This document shows positions 36,295-46,942 of a DNA stretch of 64,000 nucleotides, one piece after another. The DNA is from an uncultured Prochlorococcus sp. (lineage in GTDB: Bacteria > Cyanobacteriota > Cyanobacteriia > PCC-6307 > Cyanobiaceae): NCBI GenBank assembly GCA_902558895.1, contig CACEFS010000002.1:1-64000 (forward strand), read 5' to 3'. The notes under the pieces were generated by a model that worked only from the letters and a program-made list of their open reading frames with translations, was not told the DNA's origin and ran no database searches. The number at the start of each line of letters is the position of its first letter. Within the stretch, counting starts at the first letter, position 1. A program made the position numbers and the translations under genes.

Positions 36295-37266
36295 TCTACA
36301 AATCTCTTCACTTAAAATCCAGAGTTGTGAAGCTAACTCAGAATTATTTGCCTCATCACTAACATTACTTACAACTAATTTATGTTTTTTAAAAGATATA
36401 AGTCTATTACTTAAATGTATGAAACCAATATTATTATAATTTGAATCAAGGATAATCTTAGAAAGTAACTTACCAGCATTTTCTATACTTTCAGAAATTC
36501 CTAAAATATTTTTTGCAGCTTTAGAAAAAATTAAATATCCAAAGAGATTAAAACGTTTACTATATCTAAAAAACCCCGAATCATCATTTGGTATAACGAG
36601 ACCAGGAGCCCAAGTAATTACAGAAATTTTACTAAAGGAAATTTTTAATTTTTTTTCAAGTTCTTTAGCAAACAAAATATTACATAACTTACTATTTTTA
36701 TAAGCTTCATCAGCATTAAAATTTAAAAATTGCCCAGTTATTTTTTTTCTAAAATCAACTAAGTTATTAAGTCCTGCTTTCTTTCCTATATTGCCACCTG
36801 AACTTTTGGGGTCGTGAACATCAGATGAGGTAATAATGATTCTAGATTCTTCATTATCTCTAACAAAATCTTTTAAGATGTTTACCAAATAAAAATGTGC
36901 AAGATGATTTACCGCAAAAGTTAGTTCTATGCCTTGTTTTGATACTTTAGGATAAAAAGAGCCTGTATATTGTAATCCTGCATTTAAAACAACTACATCT
37001 AAAAAAATCTTTTTACTAATAAAGTAATCTTGAACTTTTTTAATATTCTCTAGATCTGAAAGATCACAATTTTCAATAATATTTAAAAAATTACAAAGGT
37101 AATTTTTATCAAAATATTGTTCAATTTTTTTGAGAAATTCATTCTTTCTTAATTCGTTTTTTATTACAACATATAAATTATTTTTCGTCTTCAGTAAATT
37201 TACAATAGCAAAAAAACCTATGCCTGAATTACCTCCAGTAATTAAAATATTTTTATTTTCAATCAT
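36265..37266 (-). CDS. Short-chain dehydrogenase (protochlorophyllide-reductase-like SDR)
   Basis: ILITGGNSGIGFFAIVNLL; VLNAGLQYTG; AYKNSKLCNILFAKELE. Confidence 0.85.
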   Translation of the reverse strand: MIENKNILITGGNSGIGFFAIVNLLKTKNNLYVVIKNELRKNEFLKKIEQYFDKNYLCNFLNIIENCDLSDLENIKKVQDYFISKKIFLDVVVLNAGLQYTGSFYPKVSKQGIELTFAVNHLAHFYLVNILKDFVRDNEESRIIITSSDVHDPKSSGGNIGKKAGLNNLVDFRKKITGQFLNFNADEAYKNSKLCNILFAKELEKKLKISFSKISVITWAPGLVIPNDDSGFFRYSKRFNLFGYLIFSKAAKNILGISESIENAGKLLSKIILDSNYNNIGFIHLSNRLISFKKHKLVVSNVSDEANNSELASQLWILSEEICRSFGFVAFNI

Positions 37267-37489
37267 TTAAATTCCTATATTTTTTTTATGATAAAAAAAA
37301 ATTATTATTTTTTTTATTTTGTAATCTTATAAATTATTGTTAAAACACTTAAAACTTAGTCACTAGTATTTGAGTAATTTGATTATTATAAATCTACTCT
37401 CATTACAAGTATTGGATGGAATATAAAAACACAAATGCAGAAATTATACTTTGTTCCATAAATTTGTTTAATCATAAAATTTATATTTA

Positions 37490-38773
37490 ATGTCAAAAAA
37501 AAGCATGCCAGATGTTCTTGTTTTGGGCGCAGGGCCTGCAGGCATGGCAATTGCATCAGCTTTGGGAAAGGAAAAATTAGACGTTGAAGTTCTTTCTCCA
37601 AATGGACCGGATGAGCCTTGGCCAAACACTTATGGTATTTGGGGGGAAGAAGTTGATCAACTTGGGCTTCAGGATTTACTTGAATATAGATGGAAGAATA
37701 CTGTAAGTTTTTTTGGGCATGGCGCTTTAGAAGAAAAGGACGACGAAAACAAAGCCACAGAGCATTCTCTAGATTATGGACTATTTGATAAGAAGAAACT
37801 CCACAATTTTTGGTTTAGTGAATGCAATAAGTTTTTTATAAAATGGCATCAAGGCTTTGCAAACAAAATCAATTATGAAAAATATAAAAGTACAGTAACT
37901 ACAAAAGATGGCAAGACTTATTCTGCAAGATTAGTAGTAGATGCGACAGGGTATGATCCTGTTTTTCTTAAATTAAAATCGTGTGGTCCTTTAGCAGTAC
38001 AAACTTGTTATGGAATAGTGGGTAATTTTAGTAAACCTCCACTGAAGAAAGGGCAGTTCGTATTAATGGACTATAGAAATGACCATCTTAATGAAGATCA
38101 AAAAAAAGAACCGCCTACTTTTCTTTATGCCATGGATATGGGAAATGGGAAATATTTTCTTGAAGAAACATCTCTTGGTTTAGTAAATCCTCTAACAATG
38201 GAAAATTTAAAAGAGAGACTGGAGAAGAGGCTATCTTATCGCAATATATCCATTACAAGCATGCAACACGAAGAGCTTGGTTTGTTTCTACCAATGAATA
38301 TGCCAATTCCAGATTTCAAACAACAAATACTTGGATATGGTGGCGCTGCTTCAATGGTACATCCTGCATCAGGATACTTGATTGGTAACGTTTTAAGAAG
38401 AGCTCCACTTGTAGCAAAAGCAGTATCAGAAGCAATTAAAAACAAAAATCTTAGTACCTATCATATTGCAAGAAAAGGTTGGGAAACTTTATGGTCAAAA
38501 GAATTAATTAGAAAGAAATCTCTTTACCAATTTGGATTAGAAAAACTCATGAGGTTTGACGAAAAATTATTGAGAGAATTTTTTGGCAGTTTTTTTCAAC
38601 TACCTAAAAATCAATGGTATGGTTTTCTAACTGATACTCTCTCCTTAAGAGAGATTGTATATGCGATGTGCATAATGTTTATAAAAGCTCCATGGAGTGT
38701 AAAGAAAGGTCTGATGATTATGCATGGTAGAGAGTTTAAAATGTTGCTTAGGATAATATTTCCAAATATATAG
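37490..38773 (+). CDS. crtL: Lycopene cyclase (CrtL type, probably epsilon)
   Basis: VLVLGAGPAGMAIASALGKEKLDVEVLSPNGPDEPWPNTYGIWGEEVDQLGL; GYGGAASMVHPASGYLIGNVLRRAP. Confidence 0.88.
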   Translation: MSKKSMPDVLVLGAGPAGMAIASALGKEKLDVEVLSPNGPDEPWPNTYGIWGEEVDQLGLQDLLEYRWKNTVSFFGHGALEEKDDENKATEHSLDYGLFDKKKLHNFWFSECNKFFIKWHQGFANKINYEKYKSTVTTKDGKTYSARLVVDATGYDPVFLKLKSCGPLAVQTCYGIVGNFSKPPLKKGQFVLMDYRNDHLNEDQKKEPPTFLYAMDMGNGKYFLEETSLGLVNPLTMENLKERLEKRLSYRNISITSMQHEELGLFLPMNMPIPDFKQQILGYGGAASMVHPASGYLIGNVLRRAPLVAKAVSEAIKNKNLSTYHIARKGWETLWSKELIRKKSLYQFGLEKLMRFDEKLLREFFGSFFQLPKNQWYGFLTDTLSLREIVYAMCIMFIKAPWSVKKGLMIMHGREFKMLLRIIFPNI

Positions 38774-38780
38774 TTTCAAA

Positions 38781-39488
38781 ATGAGGACAATACTTATAAG
38801 TGGAGCGAGTAGGGGTATTGGATTAAATATTGCACATAAAGAATTAAAAGAAGGCAACAGAATTAGTGTTGGGATTAGAAATTTAAAATCCCTAAAGGGG
38901 AGTGTTATTGATCCAAATAAATGGCCAGAAGGGAGAATTATAATTAACCACTATGATGCATTAAAAAAAATTACAGCCGAAAATTGGATAAATAATACTG
39001 TAGATGAATTTGGAGGATTTGATTCAGTTATAAATTGCTCTGGAGTTTTATCGAAGGTTCCTTTCTTATACAAAGATGGTGACGAAGAAGATATCCTAAA
39101 TACACTAAATATCAACTTTTTGGCAATTTGGAATTTGTGTAGGCTTTCTTGGGATCATTTATGCGCCTCAGGCAGAGGAAGAATTATTGTTTTAGTTTCA
39201 ATGAGTGGGAAAAGATCTAAAGGGGATTTAGCCGCTTATTCTTCTTCAAAGTTTGCTTTGATGGGATTATGCCAAACGATGAAAAATAAAGGTTGGGATA
39301 AAGATATAAGGGTTTCAGCAATTTGCCCAAGCTGGGTAAATACAAAAATGGCCCAAAATATCTCTTCCTTGGACAAATCAAGCATGACACAACCTGAGGA
39401 TATTGCTGAAATATGCTCAACTATTCTGAAGTTACCTACCCAATCAGTTCCATTTGAAATTGCCTTAAATTGTAATTATGAAATTTAA
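38781..39488 (+). CDS. Short-chain dehydrogenase/reductase
   Basis: ILISGASRGIGLNIAHKEL; AAYSSSKFALMGLCQTM. Confidence 0.9.
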   Translation: MRTILISGASRGIGLNIAHKELKEGNRISVGIRNLKSLKGSVIDPNKWPEGRIIINHYDALKKITAENWINNTVDEFGGFDSVINCSGVLSKVPFLYKDGDEEDILNTLNINFLAIWNLCRLSWDHLCASGRGRIIVLVSMSGKRSKGDLAAYSSSKFALMGLCQTMKNKGWDKDIRVSAICPSWVNTKMAQNISSLDKSSMTQPEDIAEICSTILKLPTQSVPFEIALNCNYEI

Positions 39489-40027
39489 CCTAAATTGAAA
39501 ATTAAGTAAGACATTGAAAGCATTGCAATTGCAATAAATAAACCTTTTATTCGATTAGTTAACAATGAAAAAAGAGATAAATCTTCAGAAAAGTATCCGC
39601 CAAAACTACCTGTAATAAATAATATGCCCATAGGCAGAGATGCCATTCCGAAAGAATAAGATATAGATTTTACGAATCCAAAATTTAAATAATTAAAAAT
39701 AAAAAAACTTAATGAAAACAATAAAAAAGATGCAAATAGAGTTATAGAAACTTCAGCATCTAAAGTGTGAGGTAAGCTACCCTTTAATTCAAATTGCTTT
39801 TTACATTCTCTAATTTGTCTTTTAGAAAGCTTTAAATAACCAGTTTCAGGAATTCTTTGCGACTTATATTTTCTTAGTAATCTTGCTTCAAGAGTTTCTG
39901 GCTCCTTTGTCATTATTGATGTTAATAATTCATCTGGCTTTAATTTCTTAATTTTCTTTTCAAGATTATCCGTTTTCCCAATCCTATAAAGGTCTCCTAC
40001 TCTAATAAGGTAAACATATCCCGACAT
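39485..40027 (-). CDS. GIY-YIG/T5orf172-like domain fused to TM helices
   Basis: MSGYVYLIRVGDLYRIGKTDNLEKKIKKL...EARLLRKYKSQRIPETGYLKLSKRQI then hydrophobic helices. Confidence 0.6.
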   Translation of the reverse strand: MSGYVYLIRVGDLYRIGKTDNLEKKIKKLKPDELLTSIMTKEPETLEARLLRKYKSQRIPETGYLKLSKRQIRECKKQFELKGSLPHTLDAEVSITLFASFLLFSLSFFIFNYLNFGFVKSISYSFGMASLPMGILFITGSFGGYFSEDLSLFSLLTNRIKGLFIAIAMLSMSYLIFNLG

Positions 40028-40101
40028 TTGCGTTGTAAAGTTAATACTGTTCCTAACTAAATAATACTAAAAGAATTAGGTAAATTAAAAGTTTTTACAT
40101 T

Positions 40102-40761
40102 ATGAAAAAAGATATTTTATATTCATTTCGAAGATGTCCTTATGCAATTCGAGCAAGATGGGCCCTGTTAATTTGTGATATTAAAGTAGAGATAAGAGAA
40201 ATTGATTTAAAAAATAAACCTCTAGATTTTTTAAATAATTCAAAGACGAAAACAGTTCCAATACTTATAAAAAAAAATAGTGAAGTTATTGAAGAAAGTC
40301 TTGAAATTATCCTATGGGCCCTCTCAGAGTCAAAAAAGGAAAACATCAAATTAATTTATTTTCCTGACAACAAAAGGGAAGCTATTTTTGAAATAATTAA
40401 TGAAAACGATAACGAATTCAAATATCATTTAGATCGATTTAAATATGCCACAAGATATAAAAATAGTGATGAAGAATTTCATTTCAAAAATGCGATTAAA
40501 TTTATAAAGCGATGGAACGAACTTCTTGCAGAAAACAAATATCTTTTTGGAGATAGCCCCACAATCGCTGATTGGTCTATTTGGCCTTTTGTAAGACAAT
40601 TTAGAATCGCTTGTGAAAGTCAAAAAAGAACAAATTATTTTGAATCCTCAATAAAAAACTGGTTAGATTCATTTGAGCAAAATAGAGAATTTAAATTCTT
40701 AATGTATAAATACGAATTATGGGAACCATATTCTAGGAAGGATTATTTCCCAACTAATTAA
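40102..40761 (+). CDS. Glutathione S-transferase-like protein
   Basis: LYSFRRCPYAIRARWALLICDIKVEIREIDLKNKP thioredoxin-fold N terminus. Confidence 0.85.
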   Translation: MKKDILYSFRRCPYAIRARWALLICDIKVEIREIDLKNKPLDFLNNSKTKTVPILIKKNSEVIEESLEIILWALSESKKENIKLIYFPDNKREAIFEIINENDNEFKYHLDRFKYATRYKNSDEEFHFKNAIKFIKRWNELLAENKYLFGDSPTIADWSIWPFVRQFRIACESQKRTNYFESSIKNWLDSFEQNREFKFLMYKYELWEPYSRKDYFPTN

Positions 40762-41015
40762 CTTTCCAACAACTTCCTTTTCTCAATTATTCTTGCTAAC
40801 TCCAAAAAATATCCTGCAGTCCTAAATTTGCCTATATTTTTTTCCTTAAAATCAAGATCGCTTCTAATTTCTGCAGTCTCCGCCATAAGCAAATCTAAAT
40901 CATTTGATCCAAGACTATACAATTCACCAAGTTCGATTTCCCTTCCAAGTAAATGACTCTTAAACCATTTCCCTTTATTTTCTTGGGGTGGGATATCGTA
41001 AGGTTTAAATGACAT
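40758..41015 (-). CDS. Conserved hypothetical protein
   Basis: 85 aa ORF. Confidence 0.6.
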   Translation of the reverse strand: MSFKPYDIPPQENKGKWFKSHLLGREIELGELYSLGSNDLDLLMAETAEIRSDLDFKEKNIGKFRTAGYFLELARIIEKRKLLES

Positions 41016-41053
41016 TAAAATAAAAATTTAGGTTTTTTACCATTCTAGGGTTC

Positions 41054-42442
41054 TTATTGAAACTTTTTCATCTCTATTTTATTAAAAATCAATGCGATAG
41101 AAAGAATTGCGAATGTAATTAGGGCACAAATTTCTGTCCAATAATCTAACCCAATTTTAGAAATCATTAATGGTGCAAGAACTGTGAATAGTCCCCCAGA
41201 AAGAATTAATTGAGCGAATAGCTGTTTTGACGTAAAAATTGGTAAAGTCTTAGAAATATTTTTAGGATCTGCAAGCCTTAAAAGAAGTAACCCAGAAGCT
41301 ACTACACCTGTAGAATTTCCAAACTCTATCAAACTTTTTTCAAACCAAAAATCATCAAAAATAAAGTATGCGAAATAAGCAATGCAGATTAAATTCCAAA
41401 ATAAACCGAACATAGTAAACACTAAAATAAGGATCCAATTATCGAAAACAACTGCAATATCTAAACTCGCCATAGCTGTAAAAATCAATAAGTCTGTGGA
41501 TAAAATACCAATCTCCCTTTGCAGAATATTTGAAATGAATTCTGTATTTTTGGTTTTTTCTAAAATATATCTAATAAGGAGCGAACCTATTAGGATAAAA
41601 GGAAATACTGGTAGTGAAAAAATAATTTCCTTCGTAAAATCACCGAAAGGACTTGAAACATACCTTAAAAATTTAAGTAGCAAAACACCAAAAGAAATTG
41701 CCAAACCAGAGAATCCAAGATTAATTATAAAAATTCTTAAATCTGCAAAAATTCCTATCTTATTTTTTCCATTTAGAGTATCTTTTTGTTCAAGAATTTC
41801 CTCAGTATATGAAAGACCTAAAGTTCTACCAAGAAAGATAAATATACTACCCAATATTGAAGAGGATAAAAGACCCATTGTTGCCATAGCCAAACCAAGA
41901 TCTAAACCATTTGGGAAACCTAGTTTATTAAAACTTTCACCGATTATTGATGCAGCTCCATGACCACCCTCAAAACCTACCTCTATTAAACAACCCATTA
42001 GAGGGTTTGCCTCCATAGATGGAGGCAGAAAATATTTAACAACAAGACCACCGACAAAAAATTGTCCGAAACCTAATGAAAGAGCTAATAGAAATTGATT
42101 AAAAATTGGTTTAACTAAACCATTTATATTCGGTATAGGTCTACCCATCATTAAAGTTGCGAAGACTAATGATAAAAGAGGAGTAGGAAAATTACTCCAA
42201 ACATTGATTGTTTCTTTTGGCAAAAAATGTATCGCTCCAAATGGACCTATAGAAATACCTAAAATTCCTGATATAACAGCTATCGGTAATCCAAATCTCT
42301 CGAGTTGAACAGCTAGTTTAAATTGCCTCCCAAAAATCAACAAAAAAAATATAATTAATAATCCCAAAAAACTTATCAATAGAGAATTTGAAAAAATATC
42401 TTTATTTTGTACCGCAAAAATATTCAATGATTTCAAAAACAT
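41054..42442 (-). CDS. gltS: Sodium/glutamate symporter-like protein
   Basis: GCLIEVGFEGGHGAASIIGESFNKLGFPNGLDLGLAMATMGLL and multi-TM profile. Confidence 0.85.
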   Translation of the reverse strand: MFLKSLNIFAVQNKDIFSNSLLISFLGLLIIFFLLIFGRQFKLAVQLERFGLPIAVISGILGISIGPFGAIHFLPKETINVWSNFPTPLLSLVFATLMMGRPIPNINGLVKPIFNQFLLALSLGFGQFFVGGLVVKYFLPPSMEANPLMGCLIEVGFEGGHGAASIIGESFNKLGFPNGLDLGLAMATMGLLSSSILGSIFIFLGRTLGLSYTEEILEQKDTLNGKNKIGIFADLRIFIINLGFSGLAISFGVLLLKFLRYVSSPFGDFTKEIIFSLPVFPFILIGSLLIRYILEKTKNTEFISNILQREIGILSTDLLIFTAMASLDIAVVFDNWILILVFTMFGLFWNLICIAYFAYFIFDDFWFEKSLIEFGNSTGVVASGLLLLRLADPKNISKTLPIFTSKQLFAQLILSGGLFTVLAPLMISKIGLDYWTEICALITFAILSIALIFNKIEMKKFQ

Positions 42443-42484
42443 ATAATTCTAAATCTAAATTAATAAACAAAATTTTTCAAATAA

Positions 42485-42511
42485 AAAAGGCTCCGGTAAG
42501 AGGAGCCTTTT
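42485..42511 (-). terminator. Rho-independent terminator after pcb
   Basis: AAAAGGCTCCggtaagaGGAGCCTTTT. Confidence 0.8.
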
Positions 42512-42535
42512 GATATTGGTGATAAAGTTTGAAAA

Positions 42536-43594
42536 TTAATCTTTGAGAGTAACTGTTGCACTATCAATATTGCTGATAGCATTTGTAACTCTCTTAAAAT
42601 CAAAGCCTAGTGCTCTTAAAGCGTGCCATAGATGACCTTGAATAAAGAAGAATCCAAAATAGTAATGAACATTAGCTAACCATGCCCTTGAAGTGTACTC
42701 ACCATCAGGAAGATCAACAGTATCTACCCAATAAGGAGAAATACTAAACTTCAATTCAAGTGGTTCACCAAAGAATTCAGTTGGATAAACTGTTGTGTTA
42801 GCAGCGCTCCAGAAGGCTGCAATAATAGCCATCCAGCCTATTCCAGCTAGTGACCACGAGAGAACAGCTTCAGCTGAGAGAAGTCCTTTACCTTTAAATT
42901 TGGTATATTCACCAACTTGCTTAGTAGCAATATGCCAAGCACCACCTGTGATCTCGACGAAAGCAAGAAAAGCATGGCCTCCCATTACTTCCTCAAGGCT
43001 GTCAATAGTCAAAAAGTCTGTCTGGTGATTCCAAATTTTGGCCAAATTTAATTCATACTCAACCTGCCTTACAGAACCAATAGCTGGATCATAAATTCCA
43101 TGCACCCTTGCCCATTCAACAAAAGCGATAACTGCGAAACCAAGAATAATTAGATGGTGACCAAGAATAAATGTCAATTTGTCTGGATTATCCCATTCAA
43201 TATTGAATTTTCTAGCTCTTGCTACATCAGAATCTTCTAGATTTCCAGGAAGAAGTAAAGAGTGTAAAAGTCCCCCCGCTGCTAAAACCATAGAAGAAAC
43301 TAAGTGAACTATTGCTATCGCTAGAACAGGTTTAGTATCTCCCATCGCAACGCCATTAGCATCAAACCCTATTCCAAGAGTTGCTAAATGAGGAAGAACG
43401 ATTAAAGGTTGATGACCCATTGGGACACTGGGGTCAAATCGTGAAAGTTCAAAAAGGGTGAATGCACCCGCCCAGAAAACAATTAATCCTGCATGAGCTA
43501 CATGAGCAGCGATGAATTTTCCTGAGCGATTTGCTACACCTGAATTACCAGCCCACCATCCATAGGTAGTATCTGGATTTCCATAGGTTTGCAT
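42536..43594 (-). CDS. pcb: Chlorophyll a/b-binding light-harvesting protein Pcb
   Basis: [88 protein letters not shown]. Confidence 0.95.
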   Translation of the reverse strand: MQTYGNPDTTYGWWAGNSGVANRSGKFIAAHVAHAGLIVFWAGAFTLFELSRFDPSVPMGHQPLIVLPHLATLGIGFDANGVAMGDTKPVLAIAIVHLVSSMVLAAGGLLHSLLLPGNLEDSDVARARKFNIEWDNPDKLTFILGHHLIILGFAVIAFVEWARVHGIYDPAIGSVRQVEYELNLAKIWNHQTDFLTIDSLEEVMGGHAFLAFVEITGGAWHIATKQVGEYTKFKGKGLLSAEAVLSWSLAGIGWMAIIAAFWSAANTTVYPTEFFGEPLELKFSISPYWVDTVDLPDGEYTSRAWLANVHYYFGFFFIQGHLWHALRALGFDFKRVTNAISNIDSATVTLKD

Positions 43595-43925
43595 TTAGGA
43601 ATTGATTAGCTTAAACGTTTTGAGAATACTTTATATTTCACCAAACAGTTGAATTCATAACAAAATTGTAAAGGTTAGTAATCCTAGTAATTACAAAACA
43701 AAAAATCTTCATAAGGCAATCCAGTAGCAAAAAAGGTAGATTTAATGAAGGAAAATTATTCTTAGAGATATAAGTTCTATCAAATAAAACAGTGTTTTTA
43801 GATTCAAATAAGTTAAATAAATTTCATTTTGCTGACATTAAACGATGTTTTGTTTCATTACACCATAGTAGTTATTGCCTCATTTTCAAACAATTATTAA
43901 ATATGTGGATAAGACATATAAAATT

Positions 43926-44102
43926 ATGACTACTTCTCAAGAATCTTCTAGAAAATTTTCACTAGAAATGAAATCGGAAGTTCATTACAAAAAGGCAGCA
44001 AAGTCCTACAGAAAATCAAAACAATATATAGATATGATTAACTTATATCCAACTTTGCAAAATACGCTAATTGAGTGTAAGGATGAGAACCTAATAGAAT
44101 AA
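43926..44102 (+). CDS. Small hypothetical protein
   Basis: MTTSQESSRKFSLEMKSEVHYKKAAKSYRKSKQYIDMINLYPTLQNTLIECKDENLIE; internal ATG preferred. Confidence 0.5.
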   Translation: MTTSQESSRKFSLEMKSEVHYKKAAKSYRKSKQYIDMINLYPTLQNTLIECKDENLIE

Positions 44103-44146
44103 AACTTTGAAATATTTTTCGAAATTAATCAAAAAATACATTTGTT

Positions 44147-44380
44147 TTAGGCTGCGATATTATAGTTTTCTTCAAAATACAATTTATTAATTATTTGTCT
44201 GCACATTTTTATATTGTATAGAGCTTTGGGCTTCCAAGGTTTTTTTTGACCGAGTGGAGAGCTTTTCCAATGAATCCCAGGCTTGAGTATTCCATTTTCA
44301 CGTAAAAAAGAAAGTTTAATTTCAGTTATTCCTAGTTTTTCCGCGGTTAACTCAGATGAGCTCCACATATCCCCTAACAT
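44147..44380 (-). CDS. Small HTH-like hypothetical protein
   Basis: WSSSELTAEKLGITEIKLSFLRENGILKPGIHWKSSPLGQKKPWKPKALYNIKMC. Confidence 0.5.
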   Translation of the reverse strand: MLGDMWSSSELTAEKLGITEIKLSFLRENGILKPGIHWKSSPLGQKKPWKPKALYNIKMCRQIINKLYFEENYNIAA

Positions 44381-44515
44381 TGAATTAAGTAAATATTATT
44401 AATCCTTGATAACGTTAATTTTATTTTTTTGAAAGGGGTAAAACATTTAAATAATTATTAAGTAACAAAAAACCTAGTTTTACAAACAAAAGGGATCTGA
44501 AAGATTTATATCAAA

Positions 44516-44815
44516 TTAAGAAATATTAAATAAAGAATCTTCATTAATGAATATCTCATTGATACCCTCTCCTTTATTGATGGATTTATAATTAACGTAT
44601 TCTTCTGTAATTGATTGATTCTTTGAAAGATTGATCCAACCCTTGTACCAATTTCCACTATTAATTAATTCTTCGAATGTAGTTTTGAAGTTAATTTCAG
44701 AATCAAGCACAGAAACCATTAAAAAACTAATATTTCCTTTTTCTTTAGTCTCATTTACTAAAACAAAATGTCTCAATCCATTTATGTTTTTTTTAGAAGT
44801 CCAGTAATTTTCCAT
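44516..44815 (-). CDS. Hypothetical protein
   Basis: 99 aa ORF. Confidence 0.6.
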   Translation of the reverse strand: MENYWTSKKNINGLRHFVLVNETKEKGNISFLMVSVLDSEINFKTTFEELINSGNWYKGWINLSKNQSITEEYVNYKSINKGEGINEIFINEDSLFNIS

Positions 44816-44817
44816 AA

Positions 44818-45111
44818 TTATTTTTTCTTAATGTTCCCCTCAGAATTTTTTCCAGATATTTTCTTATATTCATTTCTAATTTCGTCTAATAAAAGTTTTC
44901 TTCTATCCATATAATTAACAGAATCTTGTTTTGATAAGTTATATCTTTCTTTTTTAGTTAAATTCATCCAATTATACAGATTCTTTTTATTGAAATTTGT
45001 TAATTTTTTAGCTTTCAAAACATTTTGTTTTCTATTCAATTTAAAAAAATTTCTTAAATAAAAAAAAATAAATATTAAAAGAAAAATTATCACAAACTTT
45101 AAGAGCATCAC
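44818..45111 (-). CDS. Hypothetical membrane-anchored protein
   Basis: N-terminal TM (LLKFVIIFLLIFIFFYLR), basic body. Confidence 0.6.
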   Translation of the reverse strand: MMLLKFVIIFLLIFIFFYLRNFFKLNRKQNVLKAKKLTNFNKKNLYNWMNLTKKERYNLSKQDSVNYMDRRKLLLDEIRNEYKKISGKNSEGNIKKK

Positions 45112-46391
45112 CTTGAAAGTAAGTTGTTATTTATCCACTTTTCTAATTCAATATCATTCTCAAAAGATATAATCTCCTCTTCATTCACATTACTTGATTG
45201 ATCAAAGAGCCTTATAGTAAATTCCCCTTTAACTGCCTCATCATCACCAATAACAATAATACTTTTAGATTTTAGTTTATTTGCTTTTTTAAATTGTTTA
45301 GAGAATGAGGCCCCACTTAAATCCAACTCAACTATTAAATCATAATTTCTTAATTTTCTAGATAAATTCAATGCTAATGATTCAGCAGTTAAGCCTTTAT
45401 TAATGATATAAATATCAGTATTTCTTGGAATTTCAAGCTCTTTTCCTGCAAGTAAAATTAATCTTTCTAAACCAATAGCGAAACCAATTGCAGGGGTATT
45501 TGGCCCTCCCATTTGTTTTATTAGATCGTCGTATCTTCCTCCTCCGCACACTGTAGCCTGGGAGCCTAGAGCCCCACTAGTAATTTCAAAAGCTGTATGA
45601 GTGTAGTAATCTAAACCTCTTACAAGATTAAAATTTTCCACATAAGGTATTTTTAAAACCTCTAAATTTTTCTTTAAGTTTGAATATCTTTTATGACTTT
45701 TTTCAGATAAAAAATTAAATAATCTTGGGGCATTCTCTAGAGCTTCTTGTGTTTGAATATTCTTAGAATCCAAAATCCTTAAGGGATTTTTAGTAATCCT
45801 GTTCTGAGAATCTAAATCTAGAGAATTTTTATTTATTTCTAGCCACTTTAAAAAGGATTTTTGAAAATTCAACCTATCATTGAGATCGCCCAAAGTATTT
45901 ATTTCAAGATTAAGTTCTTTTATTCCTAATTTACCTAAGATATCCCAAGCTAAAGCAATAATTTCAACATCACTTTTAACTGAATCGTATCCTATAAATT
46001 CAACACCTAACTGGTGAAACTGTCTTTGTCTTCCTGCTTGAGGTCTTTCATATCGAAACATAGGCCCCATGTACCAAAGTTTTTGTAGAGGATGATTAGA
46101 CAACATTCCATTTTGTATTAATGCTCTTGCAACAGATGCGGTTCCTTCAGGCCTTAGGGTACAAGATCTCTTCCCTCTATCAAAAAATGTATACATTTCC
46201 TTACTGACAACATCTGTTCCTTCACCAATTCCTCTTATAAATAATTCGGTCATTTCTAGTATTGGTGTTCTTATTTCATTGATAGATGCTCTTGCAAGCT
46301 GCTCTAATACAATTTTCTCAACGTTTTGCCACTTTATTAATTGATCAGGCAGCAAATCTACCGTTCCTCTAAGATTTTTTAAGTTATTCAA
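45108..46391 (-). CDS. hisS: Histidyl-tRNA synthetase
   Basis: LRGTVDLLPDQ; TLRPEGTASVARA; WYMGPMFRYERPQAGRQRQFHQLGVEFIG. Confidence 0.96.
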   Translation of the reverse strand: MNNLKNLRGTVDLLPDQLIKWQNVEKIVLEQLARASINEIRTPILEMTELFIRGIGEGTDVVSKEMYTFFDRGKRSCTLRPEGTASVARALIQNGMLSNHPLQKLWYMGPMFRYERPQAGRQRQFHQLGVEFIGYDSVKSDVEIIALAWDILGKLGIKELNLEINTLGDLNDRLNFQKSFLKWLEINKNSLDLDSQNRITKNPLRILDSKNIQTQEALENAPRLFNFLSEKSHKRYSNLKKNLEVLKIPYVENFNLVRGLDYYTHTAFEITSGALGSQATVCGGGRYDDLIKQMGGPNTPAIGFAIGLERLILLAGKELEIPRNTDIYIINKGLTAESLALNLSRKLRNYDLIVELDLSGASFSKQFKKANKLKSKSIIVIGDDEAVKGEFTIRLFDQSSNVNEEEIISFENDIELEKWINNNLLSR

Positions 46392-46489
46392 AGTTCTAGA
46401 AAATAATTCAAAATTTTTAATTCAAATAGGAATTAATCTTTAATTAGTTGTTTTGTGCGACAATTTTAATTTAACATTTAGAAAAACTA

Positions 46490-46912
46490 TTGGATATTAA
46501 TAAAAATAAAGAGACTCCGCATTGCGGTACAAAACCAAAAAAAATTGCTTTTGGAATAGCACCCCTTGGTATAATTTCAGTGGGAATAGTGCCAATGGGA
46601 GTAATAAGTATTGGAGTGGTTCCAATGGGTGTATTCTCTTTTGGTGCTGTAGCAATGGGAATAGTCAATTTATCAGTGGTTGGGATGGGAATTATCTCTG
46701 CTGGAGTAACTACTATGGGAATATGGGAACATTCACCTAATTCTCAAAACAATCAACATAACCATTCCAAACAAATTTCAAATTTGAACAAAGAAAATAT
46801 GATGTCAGATCTATTTAACACAAAACAAGAAGCTGAAAAGGCTGCCTCAAAATATGGATGTATTGGAGCACATAAAATGGGTAAAAAATGGATGCCATGT
46901 AAGATGCACTAG
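46490..46912 (+). CDS. Hydrophobic Gly/Met-repeat protein with DUF3721-like C terminus
   Basis: Repeats GIxPxGxISxGxVPMGV; C-term LFNTKQEAEKAASKYGCIGAHKMGKKWMPCKMH. Confidence 0.7.
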   Translation: MDINKNKETPHCGTKPKKIAFGIAPLGIISVGIVPMGVISIGVVPMGVFSFGAVAMGIVNLSVVGMGIISAGVTTMGIWEHSPNSQNNQHNHSKQISNLNKENMMSDLFNTKQEAEKAASKYGCIGAHKMGKKWMPCKMH

Positions 46913-46942
46913 ATATTTTCTTAATCAAAAATTTATTGAATA

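Noticed and set aside
41382-41963. 193 aa plus-strand ORF antisense to gltS
   Set aside because: Mirror of a membrane-protein gene in AT-rich DNA; no recognisable domain.
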